From contig NZ_JALKBG010000008.1 of NCBI RefSeq assembly GCF_023016155.1, forward strand, positions 808,501-872,500: a DNA stretch of 64,000 bases, given 5' to 3'. The stretch is from Aliiroseovarius sp. F20344. Its GTDB lineage: Bacteria > Pseudomonadota > Alphaproteobacteria > Rhodobacterales > Rhodobacteraceae. The notes below the pieces were generated by a model. The model saw nothing but the letters and a program-made list of their open reading frames with translations. It was not told the DNA's origin and did no database searches. Positions within the stretch are counted from its first letter, which is position 1, and every line of letters starts with the position of its first letter. The position numbers were made by a program, and so were the translations under genes. Positions 9,292 through 17,325 of this stretch are shown here, in pieces.

Positions 9292-9890
9292 TGTTTAGGC
9301 AACGACCAACGGCACGAGAAATAATTGCGAAAGGGCCGACCCATTTATCGAAATGGATGGTTCGTCCAAGAGCCAAAGAAAAGCAATTTACTTGTTGCGT
9401 GGCAGATGCGACCGGTGATGAATGGTTTGAGGTGTGGTTTAACAATAGTCTTAAGGACAGTTCCACGCCCGAAGTGCATGTGTCTAATGACTTGCTTGTT
9501 TATGCCGCAAACAAGCGTGGCGTGGTGGCGCTTATCGACTTGAGTTCGATGGGGTTGCCAGGATTGACAGCAAATCGACAAGCCCGAAGTATTGAGGGTG
9601 CATCTTCAAGACTGGTGTGGGGAACACATCACATGTTTCGCATTGCGGTGAGCTTCGTGTTTCATAGCGATTGGCAAGGAGCATTGGATTCAAACCGGGA
9701 TACATCGGTCTGGAAGAGGCTGGTATCGAATGACAGGCAACGAACCACCAATTTGCAGAAAATGATACGCGACGGGTTCACATACATGAACATGTCGTTG
9801 TTGAACGAAAACGACGAAGTTGCGACTTTTGTCGAAGCCCTCTGGACAGAAGATGGCTGGATAAATTCTAGAGAGGTGCAACCATGCTGA
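9291..9890 (+). CDS. Unrecognised protein embedded in the sarcosine oxidase operon
   Basis: I do not recognise this 199-residue protein. It has no signal peptide or clear transmembrane segment, looks soluble and mixed alpha/beta, is rich in Trp and Asn, and has a vicinal Cys-Cys near the N-terminus (about residues 34-35). Its ATG at 9291 overlaps the soxB TGA by one base (TGATG), and its 3' end overlaps the soxD ATG by 7 nt, so it is translationally coupled on both sides. Two lines counted by hand give about 45-48% GC, clearly below the flanking sox genes. The intact frame and coupling argue for expression with sarcosine oxidase; the base composition argues for later acquisition. A possible role in assembly or regulation is speculation. 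Confidence 0.75.
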   Translation: MFRQRPTAREIIAKGPTHLSKWMVRPRAKEKQFTCCVADATGDEWFEVWFNNSLKDSSTPEVHVSNDLLVYAANKRGVVALIDLSSMGLPGLTANRQARSIEGASSRLVWGTHHMFRIAVSFVFHSDWQGALDSNRDTSVWKRLVSNDRQRTTNLQKMIRDGFTYMNMSLLNENDEVATFVEALWTEDGWINSREVQPC

Positions 9891-10207
9891 TCCTTGAATG
9901 CCCCTATTGCGGCGTGATGGCCGATGAAACGGACCTGCATGGCGGCGGCGAAGCGCATCTGAAGCGCTTTGGTCCCGGCTCGTCCGACGACGATTTCGAG
10001 ACCTATCTGTTCCACCGCGCAAACCCGAAAGGCGTTCACTTTGAGCGCTGGCGGCATGTCTCGGGTTGCGGCAAGTGGTTCCACGCGGCGCGCAACACCA
10101 TGACGCTCGAGGTTTACGGCACCTATCCGGCCCAGACCTATGAGCCGCCGAAAGAGCTGGTCGCCAAGATCAAGAAGAAACATCCTGAGTGGGGGGGCTG
10201 GAAATGA
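9884..10207 (+). CDS. soxD: Sarcosine oxidase subunit delta
   Basis: SoxD is the small zinc-binding subunit of heterotetrameric sarcosine oxidase. The zinc ligands are visible: C6 and C9 in CPYCG, and H58 and C62 in RHVSGCGKWF. The length is 107 residues. Its ATG lies inside the last codons of the preceding unknown gene and its stop overlaps the soxA start by 4 nt (ATGA), so the operon is tightly coupled. The conserved sequence NTMTLEVYGTYP near the end is typical of the family. Confidence 0.95.
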   Translation: MLILECPYCGVMADETDLHGGGEAHLKRFGPGSSDDDFETYLFHRANPKGVHFERWRHVSGCGKWFHAARNTMTLEVYGTYPAQTYEPPKELVAKIKKKHPEWGGWK

Positions 10208-13200
10208 GCACCCGTCTGGCACAAGGCGGTCGCCTGATCGACCGTTCGAAACCGAAAAACTTCACCTTCAACGGCAAACGCATGAAGGGGTACGAGGGCG
10301 ACACGCTGGCCGCAGCGCTTCTGGGCGAAGACCAGATGCTGATGGGCCGGTCGTTCAAATACCACCGTCCGCGTGGCGTTGTGGCCTCTGGCGCGGAAGA
10401 GCCGAATGCTCTGGTCAATTTGGGGCAGGGCGAGCGCTTTGAACCCAACCAACGCGTCACCACGACCGAGCTGTTTGACGGTCTGACCTGCACCTCGCAA
10501 AACCACTGGCCGAGCCTCGAATTCGACGTGGGCGTGGTGAACAATTATGCCGCGCGCTTCCTGCCGGCGGGGTTCTATTACAAGACGTTCATGGCGCCCG
10601 CGGCCGCGTGGAAGCACGTGTTTGAACCCGTTATCCGTAAGTCCGCCGGTCTGGGCCAAGTCCCGACCGAAGCCGACGCGGACCGTTACGAGCACTATTA
10701 CCACCACACCGATGTCGTCATCATTGGCGGCGGTGTCGCCGGTTTGGCCTCGGCTCTGGCGGCTGGTCGCTCGGGCGCGAAAGTGCTGGTGATGGAGCAA
10801 ACCCATCACTGGGGCGGACGTGCGCCTGTGGACGGTGGCGAGATTGACGGTCAGTCGGTTGACGCATGGATCGACGCCACATTGGCTGAACTATCCGCGA
10901 TGGAGAACGTCACCCTGCGCACCCGCATGATGGGTTCGGGCGTCTATGACCACGGCTATGTGCTGGGCTATGAACGTGTGGCGGATCACACCCCGGGCGA
11001 CGGGCGTCCGCGGCACCGACTATGGCGCATCCGCACCAAGCAAATCGTGACCGCAACCGGCGCGATCGAGCGTCCGCTGTCCTTTGCAGGCAACGACATT
11101 CCCGGCGTGATGCTGGCCTCGGCTGTGCGTGACTACGCAGTGAATTGGGGCGTGTCGATTGGCGACCGCACCGTGGTTGTGACCAACAATGACGACGGCT
11201 ATCGCACCGCGCTGACGCTGAAAGAGGCCGGGCTGGACGTACCTGTTGTTTTGGATGCACGTTCCGAGGCAACCGGTCCGCTGGCCGAGGCTGCTCGTGC
11301 CGCAGGTATCCGGGTTGAACCGGGTCGTGCCATTGCCAAAGTGCATGGCGGCAAGCGCGTCACCGGCGTGTCGATCTGTCTTCAGGCGGGCGAAGGCTCG
11401 GCTTTGGAAGAGATCAAATGCGACGCGGTTGCCATGTCCGGCGGCTGGTCCCCGGTCGTGCACATGTGGTCGCATTGCGGCGGCAAGTTGATCTGGGACG
11501 AGGCGCAAGCCCATTTCCGTCCCGATCCCAACCGTGCACCGACTAGCCACGACGGCGAGGCGTTTGTTGTGACCGCAGGCACAGCCTCGGGCGCAATGTC
11601 TCTGGCTGCGACGCTGGAAGACGCTTACGCAGCGGGCAAGGCTGCGGCCAAAGCCGCTGGCGGAAAAGCCGTGCGCAAGGCAGGTCCGAAAGCGGATGCT
11701 GAAAGCGAACAGCCGATGGCGCCGGTCTGGATCATGCCGCAGGGTGCAAGCATCAAGAAGCGCATGAAGATGTGGCTGGATTACCAGAACGATGTGAAGG
11801 TTTCCGACGTTCAGCTGGCCGCGCGTGAAGGCTATGAAAGCGTTGAACACACCAAGCGTTACACCACGTTGGGTATGGCGACAGATCAGGGGAAGCTATC
11901 CAATATCAATGGCTTGGCAGTGCTTTCGGATGCGTTGGATCAAGAGATCCCGACCACCGGCACCACCACCTTCCGCCCGCCTTACACGCCGATCAGCTTC
12001 GGTGCGATTGCAGGCGAAGCGCGCCACGAAATCTTCCAGCCGATCCGTCGCACGCCGATGCATCAGTGGCACGAAGACGCGGGTGCTTACATGGAGCCCG
12101 TCGGTCATTGGCGTCGCCCCTATTGCTACGCCAAACCGGGCGAAACCAATGAACAGGCGGTGCATCGCGAGGTGCTGAACACCCGCGAGAACCTCGGCCT
12201 GCTCGATGCCTCGACACTGGGCAAGCTGATCGTGAAAGGCCCGGATGCGGGCAAGTTCATGGACATGATGTACACCAACATGATGTCGAACCTGGCTGTC
12301 GGGAAATGCCGCTATGGTCTGATGTGCTCGGAGAACGGCTTCCTGTCGGACGATGGCGTTGTGGCCCGTATCGATGAGGATACGTGGCTCTGCCACACCA
12401 CCTCGGGCGGGGCTGACCGCATCCACGCGTGGATGGAGGAATGGCTGCAGACCGAATGGTGGGACTGGAAAGTCTATGTCGCCAACGTGACTGAGCAGCT
12501 GGCGCAGGTTGCCGTTGTCGGCCCCAACGCCCGCAAGGTGTTGGAGAAGCTCGGCGGTATGGATGTGTCGAAAGAAACGCTGCCCTTCATGCAGTGGAAA
12601 GACGGCACGATCGGTGGGTTTGACGCGCGCGTCTATCGCATCTCGTTCTCGGGCGAACTCAGCTACGAGATTGCCGTGCCCGCCAGCCAAGGCCGTGCTT
12701 TCTGGGATGCGCTTTTGGAGGCAGGTGAAGAATTCGGCGTGATGCCTTACGGCACCGAATGTCTGCACATCATGCGCGCCGAGAAGGGCTTTATCATGAT
12801 CGGAGACGAGACCGACGGCACCGTGATCCCGCAGGATCTGGGGCTGAACTGGGCGATTTCCAAGAAGAAGGAAGACTTCCTTGGTAAACGCGCGCAACAG
12901 CGCAGCCACATGACCGATCCCAACCGCTGGAAACTGGTGGGTCTGGAAACGCTGGACGGGTCCGTCCTGCCGGATGGTGCTTATGCGGTGGGCGAGGGCA
13001 ACAATGTCCATGGCCAGCGCAACATGATCGGGCGCGTGACCTCGACCTACTATTCGCCGACGCTGAAAAAAGGCATCGCGATGGGGCTTGTGCTGCACGG
13101 TCCCGACCGTATGGGCGAGGTGATCAGCTTCCCTACGGTGGATGGCTCGAACACGGTGGTGAAGGCGCGGATCTGTGATCCGGTTTTCTATGACAAGGAC

Positions 13201-13221
13201 GGGGAGAAGCAGAATGTCTAA
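10204..13221 (+). CDS. soxA: Sarcosine oxidase subunit alpha
   Basis: SoxA is the large subunit that binds NAD+ and tetrahydrofolate. Of 1005 residues, the N-terminal part resembles the small ferredoxin-like domain, an NAD-binding Rossmann fold carries GGGVAG at 175-180, and the C-terminal third is a GcvT-like aminomethyltransferase domain that accepts the methyl group. A GTG at 10189 would lengthen it by five residues, but ATG 10204 with the 4-nt overlap of the soxD stop and the upstream G-rich site fits better. A run of Lys/Ala-rich sequence near residues 480-500 is a linker. soxG follows with an 8-nt overlap. Confidence 0.96.
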   Translation: MSTRLAQGGRLIDRSKPKNFTFNGKRMKGYEGDTLAAALLGEDQMLMGRSFKYHRPRGVVASGAEEPNALVNLGQGERFEPNQRVTTTELFDGLTCTSQNHWPSLEFDVGVVNNYAARFLPAGFYYKTFMAPAAAWKHVFEPVIRKSAGLGQVPTEADADRYEHYYHHTDVVIIGGGVAGLASALAAGRSGAKVLVMEQTHHWGGRAPVDGGEIDGQSVDAWIDATLAELSAMENVTLRTRMMGSGVYDHGYVLGYERVADHTPGDGRPRHRLWRIRTKQIVTATGAIERPLSFAGNDIPGVMLASAVRDYAVNWGVSIGDRTVVVTNNDDGYRTALTLKEAGLDVPVVLDARSEATGPLAEAARAAGIRVEPGRAIAKVHGGKRVTGVSICLQAGEGSALEEIKCDAVAMSGGWSPVVHMWSHCGGKLIWDEAQAHFRPDPNRAPTSHDGEAFVVTAGTASGAMSLAATLEDAYAAGKAAAKAAGGKAVRKAGPKADAESEQPMAPVWIMPQGASIKKRMKMWLDYQNDVKVSDVQLAAREGYESVEHTKRYTTLGMATDQGKLSNINGLAVLSDALDQEIPTTGTTTFRPPYTPISFGAIAGEARHEIFQPIRRTPMHQWHEDAGAYMEPVGHWRRPYCYAKPGETNEQAVHREVLNTRENLGLLDASTLGKLIVKGPDAGKFMDMMYTNMMSNLAVGKCRYGLMCSENGFLSDDGVVARIDEDTWLCHTTSGGADRIHAWMEEWLQTEWWDWKVYVANVTEQLAQVAVVGPNARKVLEKLGGMDVSKETLPFMQWKDGTIGGFDARVYRISFSGELSYEIAVPASQGRAFWDALLEAGEEFGVMPYGTECLHIMRAEKGFIMIGDETDGTVIPQDLGLNWAISKKKEDFLGKRAQQRSHMTDPNRWKLVGLETLDGSVLPDGAYAVGEGNNVHGQRNMIGRVTSTYYSPTLKKGIAMGLVLHGPDRMGEVISFPTVDGSNTVVKARICDPVFYDKDGEKQNV

Positions 13222-13771
13222 TGCTGTATCCGCACTTCAAGGCGAGAGCTTTGACGGCTATTGCAAGGTCGAAGAGGCCGGGCTGGTCGGTATGATTACG
13301 CTGCGCGGTGATCTTGCCTCCAAAGGTGTCGCCAAAGCGGTGAAAGCCGCCACAGGTGCTGCCATGCCGGGGCAGGGTGAAATCACCCAAGGCGCCAAGG
13401 GCCGCGTGGGCTGGATGTCACCCGACGAGCTTTTGCTGATCGTTGATCATGGCGACGCCCCAAAAGTTGTTGAAACCGCGACCAAATCACTGGCGAAAGA
13501 GAATGCTCTGGTCGTGAACGTCTCGGACGCTCGCGCGGTTTACCGTGTGAAAGGGGCAGCTTGCCGTGAAGTGATCGCCAAGTTGGCCCCGGCGGACATG
13601 TCGGTGATGCAGCCGGGCATGCTGCGCCGCTCGCGCATCGCGCAGATCCCAGCGGCTTTCTACATGGAAGACGACGAGACGGCCGTTCTGGTTTGTTTCC
13701 GTTCTGTCGCGCAATATGCGTTCGATCTGCTGAAAGATGCTGCCAAACCAGGGGGGGAAGTAAACCCCTGA
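13214..13771 (+). CDS. soxG: Sarcosine oxidase subunit gamma
   Basis: SoxG is the fourth subunit of heterotetrameric sarcosine oxidase and is related to the folate-binding GcvT fold. The protein has 185 residues from ATG 13214, which follows GGGGAGAAG and overlaps the soxA end by 8 nt. The open frame extends upstream to 13175 but the extension lies inside soxA. The sequence contains the usual RGDLASKG and SPDELLL regions. It is the last gene of the operon: a strong hairpin with a T-run begins 30 bp after the stop, and no folate-metabolism genes (purU, fhs, folD) follow as they do in some sox operons. Confidence 0.94.
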   Translation: MSNAVSALQGESFDGYCKVEEAGLVGMITLRGDLASKGVAKAVKAATGAAMPGQGEITQGAKGRVGWMSPDELLLIVDHGDAPKVVETATKSLAKENALVVNVSDARAVYRVKGAACREVIAKLAPADMSVMQPGMLRRSRIAQIPAAFYMEDDETAVLVCFRSVAQYAFDLLKDAAKPGGEVNP

Positions 13772-13800
13772 CTTGGCCTGCAATTTAGAGTTGATCAGTA

Positions 13801-13834
13801 AGCATGGCCCGGATAGTACGGGCCATGCTTTTTT
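13801..13834 (+). terminator. Intrinsic terminator of the sox operon
   Basis: A perfect 11-bp stem (AGCATGGCCCG with CGGGCCATGCT) around a 7-nt loop is followed by six T residues. It lies 30 bp after soxG. The next gene's ribosome binding site begins immediately after the T-run. Confidence 0.92.
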
Positions 13835-13849
13835 ATGGAGTTTAGTATT

Positions 13850-14506
13850 TTGAAACGCTTGTTTGCAGGAGAGTTTTCAGTCGCCGCAACCTATTGGCTT
13901 GGGTTCGTTGGTTTCAATATTTTCATGCGTTTGGTGTTCGTTGTCGTGACCGCTGTATCAATGTCGCTTTATGCAAATGAACAAGAGTTTGTCGGTGACC
14001 GCCTGTTCGATGTTACGATGTTGTTTTGCGTCATCTATTGCCTGTTTTTGGCACGGGCGCAGTACCGCGCTATGCATAATGATCGGCAGCCATCTGCATG
14101 GTCTTGGATCGGTTTGGTTTTGATCCTCATTGGTACAGCAAGCTACGCATACAACTTTGCGCTTCTACAGTTTCCATCGATGGCAGTTCCAGACCGATTT
14201 GTCAGAGAGGAGCTGAAGACCCTCAATTTGACACTGCCAAAGGAACTGGAGCCCGGCCTTGTGCTGGAGAAGGTCAGCCTAAAGAACGACGTGATGACTT
14301 ACCATTTCGACTATGAATTTGATGACTTGCCCCATGGTCGCTTCAACATGATGGAAGATGTGCTTGGAGAAGAGACATGTCAGGACATGTTGGGATACTT
14401 CAAAGGACCGTTAAAGTCGATAGAATTTGACTACCGAAGCGGCGGCACAATTCATATTGAATATGTGTCGCGAGAGGAGTGTCTACAATTCGCAGCCGGT
14501 CAGTGA
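13850..14506 (+). CDS. Membrane protein of unknown function with a periplasmic domain
   Basis: I do not recognise this protein. From TTG 13850 it has 218 residues with three predicted membrane helices (about residues 13-35, 48-67 and 81-103 of the mature frame) followed by a soluble C-terminal domain of about 110 residues, probably periplasmic, containing two late cysteines (EETCQDM and EECLQF). An ATG at 13835 is in frame but touches the terminator's T-run and has no room for a ribosome binding site, whereas ATGGAG at 13835-13840 is itself a good site for the TTG. Its GC is lower than in the sox genes. The gene opens a patch of unknown genes ending at 16053. Confidence 0.7.
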   Translation: MKRLFAGEFSVAATYWLGFVGFNIFMRLVFVVVTAVSMSLYANEQEFVGDRLFDVTMLFCVIYCLFLARAQYRAMHNDRQPSAWSWIGLVLILIGTASYAYNFALLQFPSMAVPDRFVREELKTLNLTLPKELEPGLVLEKVSLKNDVMTYHFDYEFDDLPHGRFNMMEDVLGEETCQDMLGYFKGPLKSIEFDYRSGGTIHIEYVSREECLQFAAGQ

Positions 14507-14613
14507 TTTGGTCTGCTGATCAGGTGTTACGTAAACACATGGGTGGTACAATAACCTCTGCGATACGCCACGTTTCCTTGCAATCAATGGTTGATTTCAG
14601 CTAAATTCACCGC

Positions 14614-15030
14614 ATGTATTTTCCTATGGCGGTTTTACTCCTTTCCCTGATGCCAGCAATGGCGCAGGGCGAGATTTTTCGATGCAACATTCAACCTGAT
14701 GGAACGGGTGACTGGATCCCAAAGCGACTGTTGATTGACCATAGTCCGGGCCAAACCACCGCAGAGGTCTGGGATCCGCTCATTAAGTATTTCATCGGGT
14801 CGCCAATGATTGCCCGTGTTGTTGCTGAAAATGACAAACGGCTGACCGTTGCGTGGGAAATAACCCGTCTCGCCAATCGCGCAGGGGCAGGGCGCCAGTA
14901 CACACCTGCACTGGCATTTCGCGCAACACTGTTGAAGCCATCGCTGAGGATGATCATCAAATCAAAGCCACGCGGCTACCCCAATGATTATCGTGGAGCT
15001 GGCGGCTGCAAGATTTATTCTGAATTTTGA
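14614..15030 (+). CDS. Secreted two-cysteine protein, paralogue 1 of 3
   Basis: This 138-residue protein is unrecognised but clearly related to the next two genes. It has a signal peptide (about residues 1-17, cleavage after AMA), a first cysteine in IFRCNIQ and a last cysteine in GAGGCKIY, which probably pair in the periplasm. Shared core motifs are DPLIKYFIGSP, ENDKRLTVAW, LKPSL and GYPNDYRGAGGC. Compared with the other two it has a longer insert around residues 30-45. Its ribosome binding site is weak and an internal ATG at 14626 is an alternative start. It is the most divergent of the three. Confidence 0.65.
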   Translation: MYFPMAVLLLSLMPAMAQGEIFRCNIQPDGTGDWIPKRLLIDHSPGQTTAEVWDPLIKYFIGSPMIARVVAENDKRLTVAWEITRLANRAGAGRQYTPALAFRATLLKPSLRMIIKSKPRGYPNDYRGAGGCKIYSEF

Positions 15031-15164
15031 ACAGTCTGTTTCCCTTGATGTGCCGTGAATGCATATATTCGCAACATTGATTTGTTGGCTTCTTGTATCG
15101 GTTGAAAGTTCTGCGAATCTATATAGATATGGCCGAAGATGCACTTTACGAAGGAGACCGATTC

Positions 15165-15590
15165 ATGAAAAATTTAGTTTTGAAAGCTGTTGCGACTGTC
15201 GCAGTTTGTATGGTCGCTGCGCCCGCATTTGCGACAACATATGAATGCAAACTGAAGATGAGCAAATCTGGGGGCAATTGGATGGGCCCAGTTATACGCG
15301 TTGAATATGATGAAAAGAATGGCAATGCGACTGTAATTGACGGTGTTATCAACCACTATTTCGGTCAGCCGCTCAAAGTCAGCAAAGTTGTCGACAACAA
15401 CAAGCGCATGACCTTCAGCTACAACACAAACAAGTTCGAAGGAACATCGACGGCACGCGCTGGAAAAACATTCGCGAACCGGGTTTATCGTCTGACGATT
15501 TTAAAGCCCAGCCTGAAGGCTTCCGTTCATATGAAACCAGTCGGGTATCGCAACACGTGGCGCGACAGCGGGACATGTGTTCGCAAGTAG
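15165..15590 (+). CDS. Secreted two-cysteine protein, paralogue 2 of 3
   Basis: This 141-residue protein has a typical signal peptide ending in APAFA, then TTYECKLK and a C-terminal RDSGTCVRK. Core motifs shared with the neighbours are DGVINHYFGQP, DNNKRMTFSYN, LKPSLK and GYRNTWRDSGTC. AAGGAG at 15151-15156 fixes the start at ATG 15165, although the frame is open from 15093. The mature protein is basic. The function is unknown; the shared cysteine pair suggests a disulfide-stabilised periplasmic or extracellular fold. Confidence 0.72.
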   Translation: MKNLVLKAVATVAVCMVAAPAFATTYECKLKMSKSGGNWMGPVIRVEYDEKNGNATVIDGVINHYFGQPLKVSKVVDNNKRMTFSYNTNKFEGTSTARAGKTFANRVYRLTILKPSLKASVHMKPVGYRNTWRDSGTCVRK

Positions 15591-15639
15591 TGCAACAAGA
15601 ATGTAATCACGTTACCATTAATCATTGAAAGCTTTAGCA

Positions 15640-16053
15640 ATGAACTTAAACACGAAAACCGCTCTTTGTGCAGTGTTTGCAATCTCGGTGTCAGCGTCGG
15701 CTGCATTGGCAGTTGACTACAAATGTGAACTGAAGGCGAACCCGGGTGTTCCTCCTCTTATTTACGTCATCGAAGACAAAGGCGAAACGTATGCCTATGA
15801 TGGATTGATTGACGATATATACGGCAAGCCGATCCCAGCAAAAATCAGTGTCGATAACGACAAACGCGTGACCTACAGCTGGAATGTTAATGGGGCTATG
15901 GGAAAGAACTCGAACCTCGGAAACTCAGTGAACGGGAATATCAATTTTCGCCTGACGCGTCAGAAGGCGAGCGGTAAGGCAAGCCTCCAGGGCAAGCTGG
16001 TTGGTTATGACAACAGTTTCCGCTCGAGCGGAAAATGTACAATCGCGAAGTAA
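15640..16053 (+). CDS. Secreted two-cysteine protein, paralogue 3 of 3
   Basis: This 137-residue protein has a signal peptide (cleavage probably after ALA) and then VDYKCELK. It ends in RSSGKCTIAK. It shares YDGLIDDIYGKP, DNDKRVTYSWN and GYDNSFRSSGKC with the two upstream paralogues. The frame is open from a TTG at 15625, but ATG 15640 places the signal peptide correctly. The ribosome binding site is weak. It ends about 95 bp before sodB. Confidence 0.7.
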   Translation: MNLNTKTALCAVFAISVSASAALAVDYKCELKANPGVPPLIYVIEDKGETYAYDGLIDDIYGKPIPAKISVDNDKRVTYSWNVNGAMGKNSNLGNSVNGNINFRLTRQKASGKASLQGKLVGYDNSFRSSGKCTIAK

Positions 16054-16147
16054 AGATTGCAGTAGGCGGTGTGGTCCCCCTTGACCTTACCCCGCCTGCT
16101 GCCCCATCTAAGGGGCAACGGAAACACGCATGAACAGGGGGCCCAAA

Positions 16148-16747
16148 ATGGCTTTTGAACTTCCCGATCTTCCTTACGCCCATGACGCACTTGCTGAACA
16201 CGGCATGTCAGCGGAAACCATGGAATTCCACCACGATCTGCACCACAAGGCATATGTCGACAACGGCAACAAGCTGATTGCTGGTACCGAGTGGGAGGGC
16301 AAGGCCCTCGAAGAGATTATCGTTGGCACCTATGACGACAAGTCTGTCGCGCAGAACGGTATCTTCAACAACATCTCGCAGCTGTGGAACCACAACCAGT
16401 TCTGGGAGATGATGGGCCCGGGCAAAGTTGCTATGCCGGGTGAGCTTGAAAAAGCAATCACCGAGAGCTTCGGTTCGGTTGACGAGTTTAAGTCGCAATT
16501 CTCGGCTGCTGGCGCTGGTCAGTTCGGCTCGGGTTGGGCCTGGCTGGTGAAGAACGCTGACGGTTCGCTGGCTGTGACCAAGACCGAAAACGGTGTGAAC
16601 CCGCTGTGCTTTGGTCAGACTGCTCTCTTGGGCTGTGATGTGTGGGAGCATTCCTACTACATCGACTTCCGCAACAAGCGTCCGGCTTACCTGTCGAACT
16701 TCCTCGACAATCTGGTGAACTGGGAAAACGTGGCCTCGCGCCTGTGA
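16148..16747 (+). CDS. sodB: Superoxide dismutase, Fe/Mn family (probably Fe type)
   Basis: This cytoplasmic enzyme dismutates superoxide. The 199-residue protein shows the metal ligands of the family: the first His of FHHDLHH (about H28), the His of LWNHNQFW (about H82), and the Asp and His of CDVWEHSYY. AGQFGSGWAWLV favours the iron type. ATG 16148 follows a G-rich site and gives the standard N-terminus AFELPDLPY; the frame is open from 16130. It is a single gene ending in a strong terminator. Confidence 0.96.
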   Translation: MAFELPDLPYAHDALAEHGMSAETMEFHHDLHHKAYVDNGNKLIAGTEWEGKALEEIIVGTYDDKSVAQNGIFNNISQLWNHNQFWEMMGPGKVAMPGELEKAITESFGSVDEFKSQFSAAGAGQFGSGWAWLVKNADGSLAVTKTENGVNPLCFGQTALLGCDVWEHSYYIDFRNKRPAYLSNFLDNLVNWENVASRL

Positions 16748-16775
16748 TCGCCTGACGGGTTGAGCAAGGATATTC

Positions 16776-16802
16776 AAAGGGCGCCTTCTGGGCGCCCTTT
16801 TT
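16776..16802 (+). terminator. Intrinsic terminator of sodB
   Basis: A 10-bp perfect stem (AAAGGGCGCC with GGCGCCCTTT) and a 5-nt loop are followed by a short T-run, 28 bp after the sodB stop. Confidence 0.9.
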
Positions 16803-16831
16803 CATTTTGAAAGACAGAATTGGATTGAAAG

Positions 16832-17239
16832 ATGAGCAACGTTCGAAAAGCCGCCTGCCATTGTGGCGCCGTCACCTTTGACGTGACCCTGAGCGAAGGC
16901 CTTGAAACGGCGCGACGGTGTGATTGCAGCATGTGCCGGATGCGCGGTGCTGTGGCGGTGTCAGCGAGTTTGGACGGGATCGTGTTTACCAGCGGTGAAG
17001 ACAATCTGACCCTTTATCAATTTGGGACGAAAACCGCGAAACACTATTTCTGCAAAACCTGCGGGATCTACACGCATCACCAGCGGCGATCCAACCCGAA
17101 TGAGTTCGGCGTGAACGTGGCTTGTCTTGAAGGCGTCAGCCCTTTCGATTTTCCCGAAGTTGTCGTGCATGATGGCGTCAATCACCCGTCAGACGGCAAA
17201 AGCGGTGTTGCCGGGGTTTTGGTGTTCAAGCCCTCCTAA
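16832..17239 (+). CDS. GFA family zinc protein
   Basis: The 135-residue protein has the cysteine pattern of the GFA (glutathione-dependent formaldehyde-activating enzyme) family: CHCG near the N-terminus, CDCSMC in the middle and CKTCGIYTHH further on. These residues bind two zinc ions in the founder, which promotes S-hydroxymethylglutathione formation. Many family members have other or unknown roles, so the substrate is open. ATG 16832 is preceded by a purine-rich stretch just after the sodB terminator. The neighbours give no pathway, though sarcosine oxidase nearby is a source of C1 units. Confidence 0.85.
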   Translation: MSNVRKAACHCGAVTFDVTLSEGLETARRCDCSMCRMRGAVAVSASLDGIVFTSGEDNLTLYQFGTKTAKHYFCKTCGIYTHHQRRSNPNEFGVNVACLEGVSPFDFPEVVVHDGVNHPSDGKSGVAGVLVFKPS

Positions 17240-17325
17240 TCGCAGATCCTGAAGCAAATGTTTGCCACAGCCCCTTGGGCGTCTTGAGAAATTGTGTCAC
17301 ACCACTTGAACAAGGTGCAGGGGGC

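Noticed and set aside
11020-13098. Long minus-strand frames across soxA
   Set aside because: They are shadows of soxA, low in complexity for real proteins and rich in His, Arg and Cys as expected from antisense frames.
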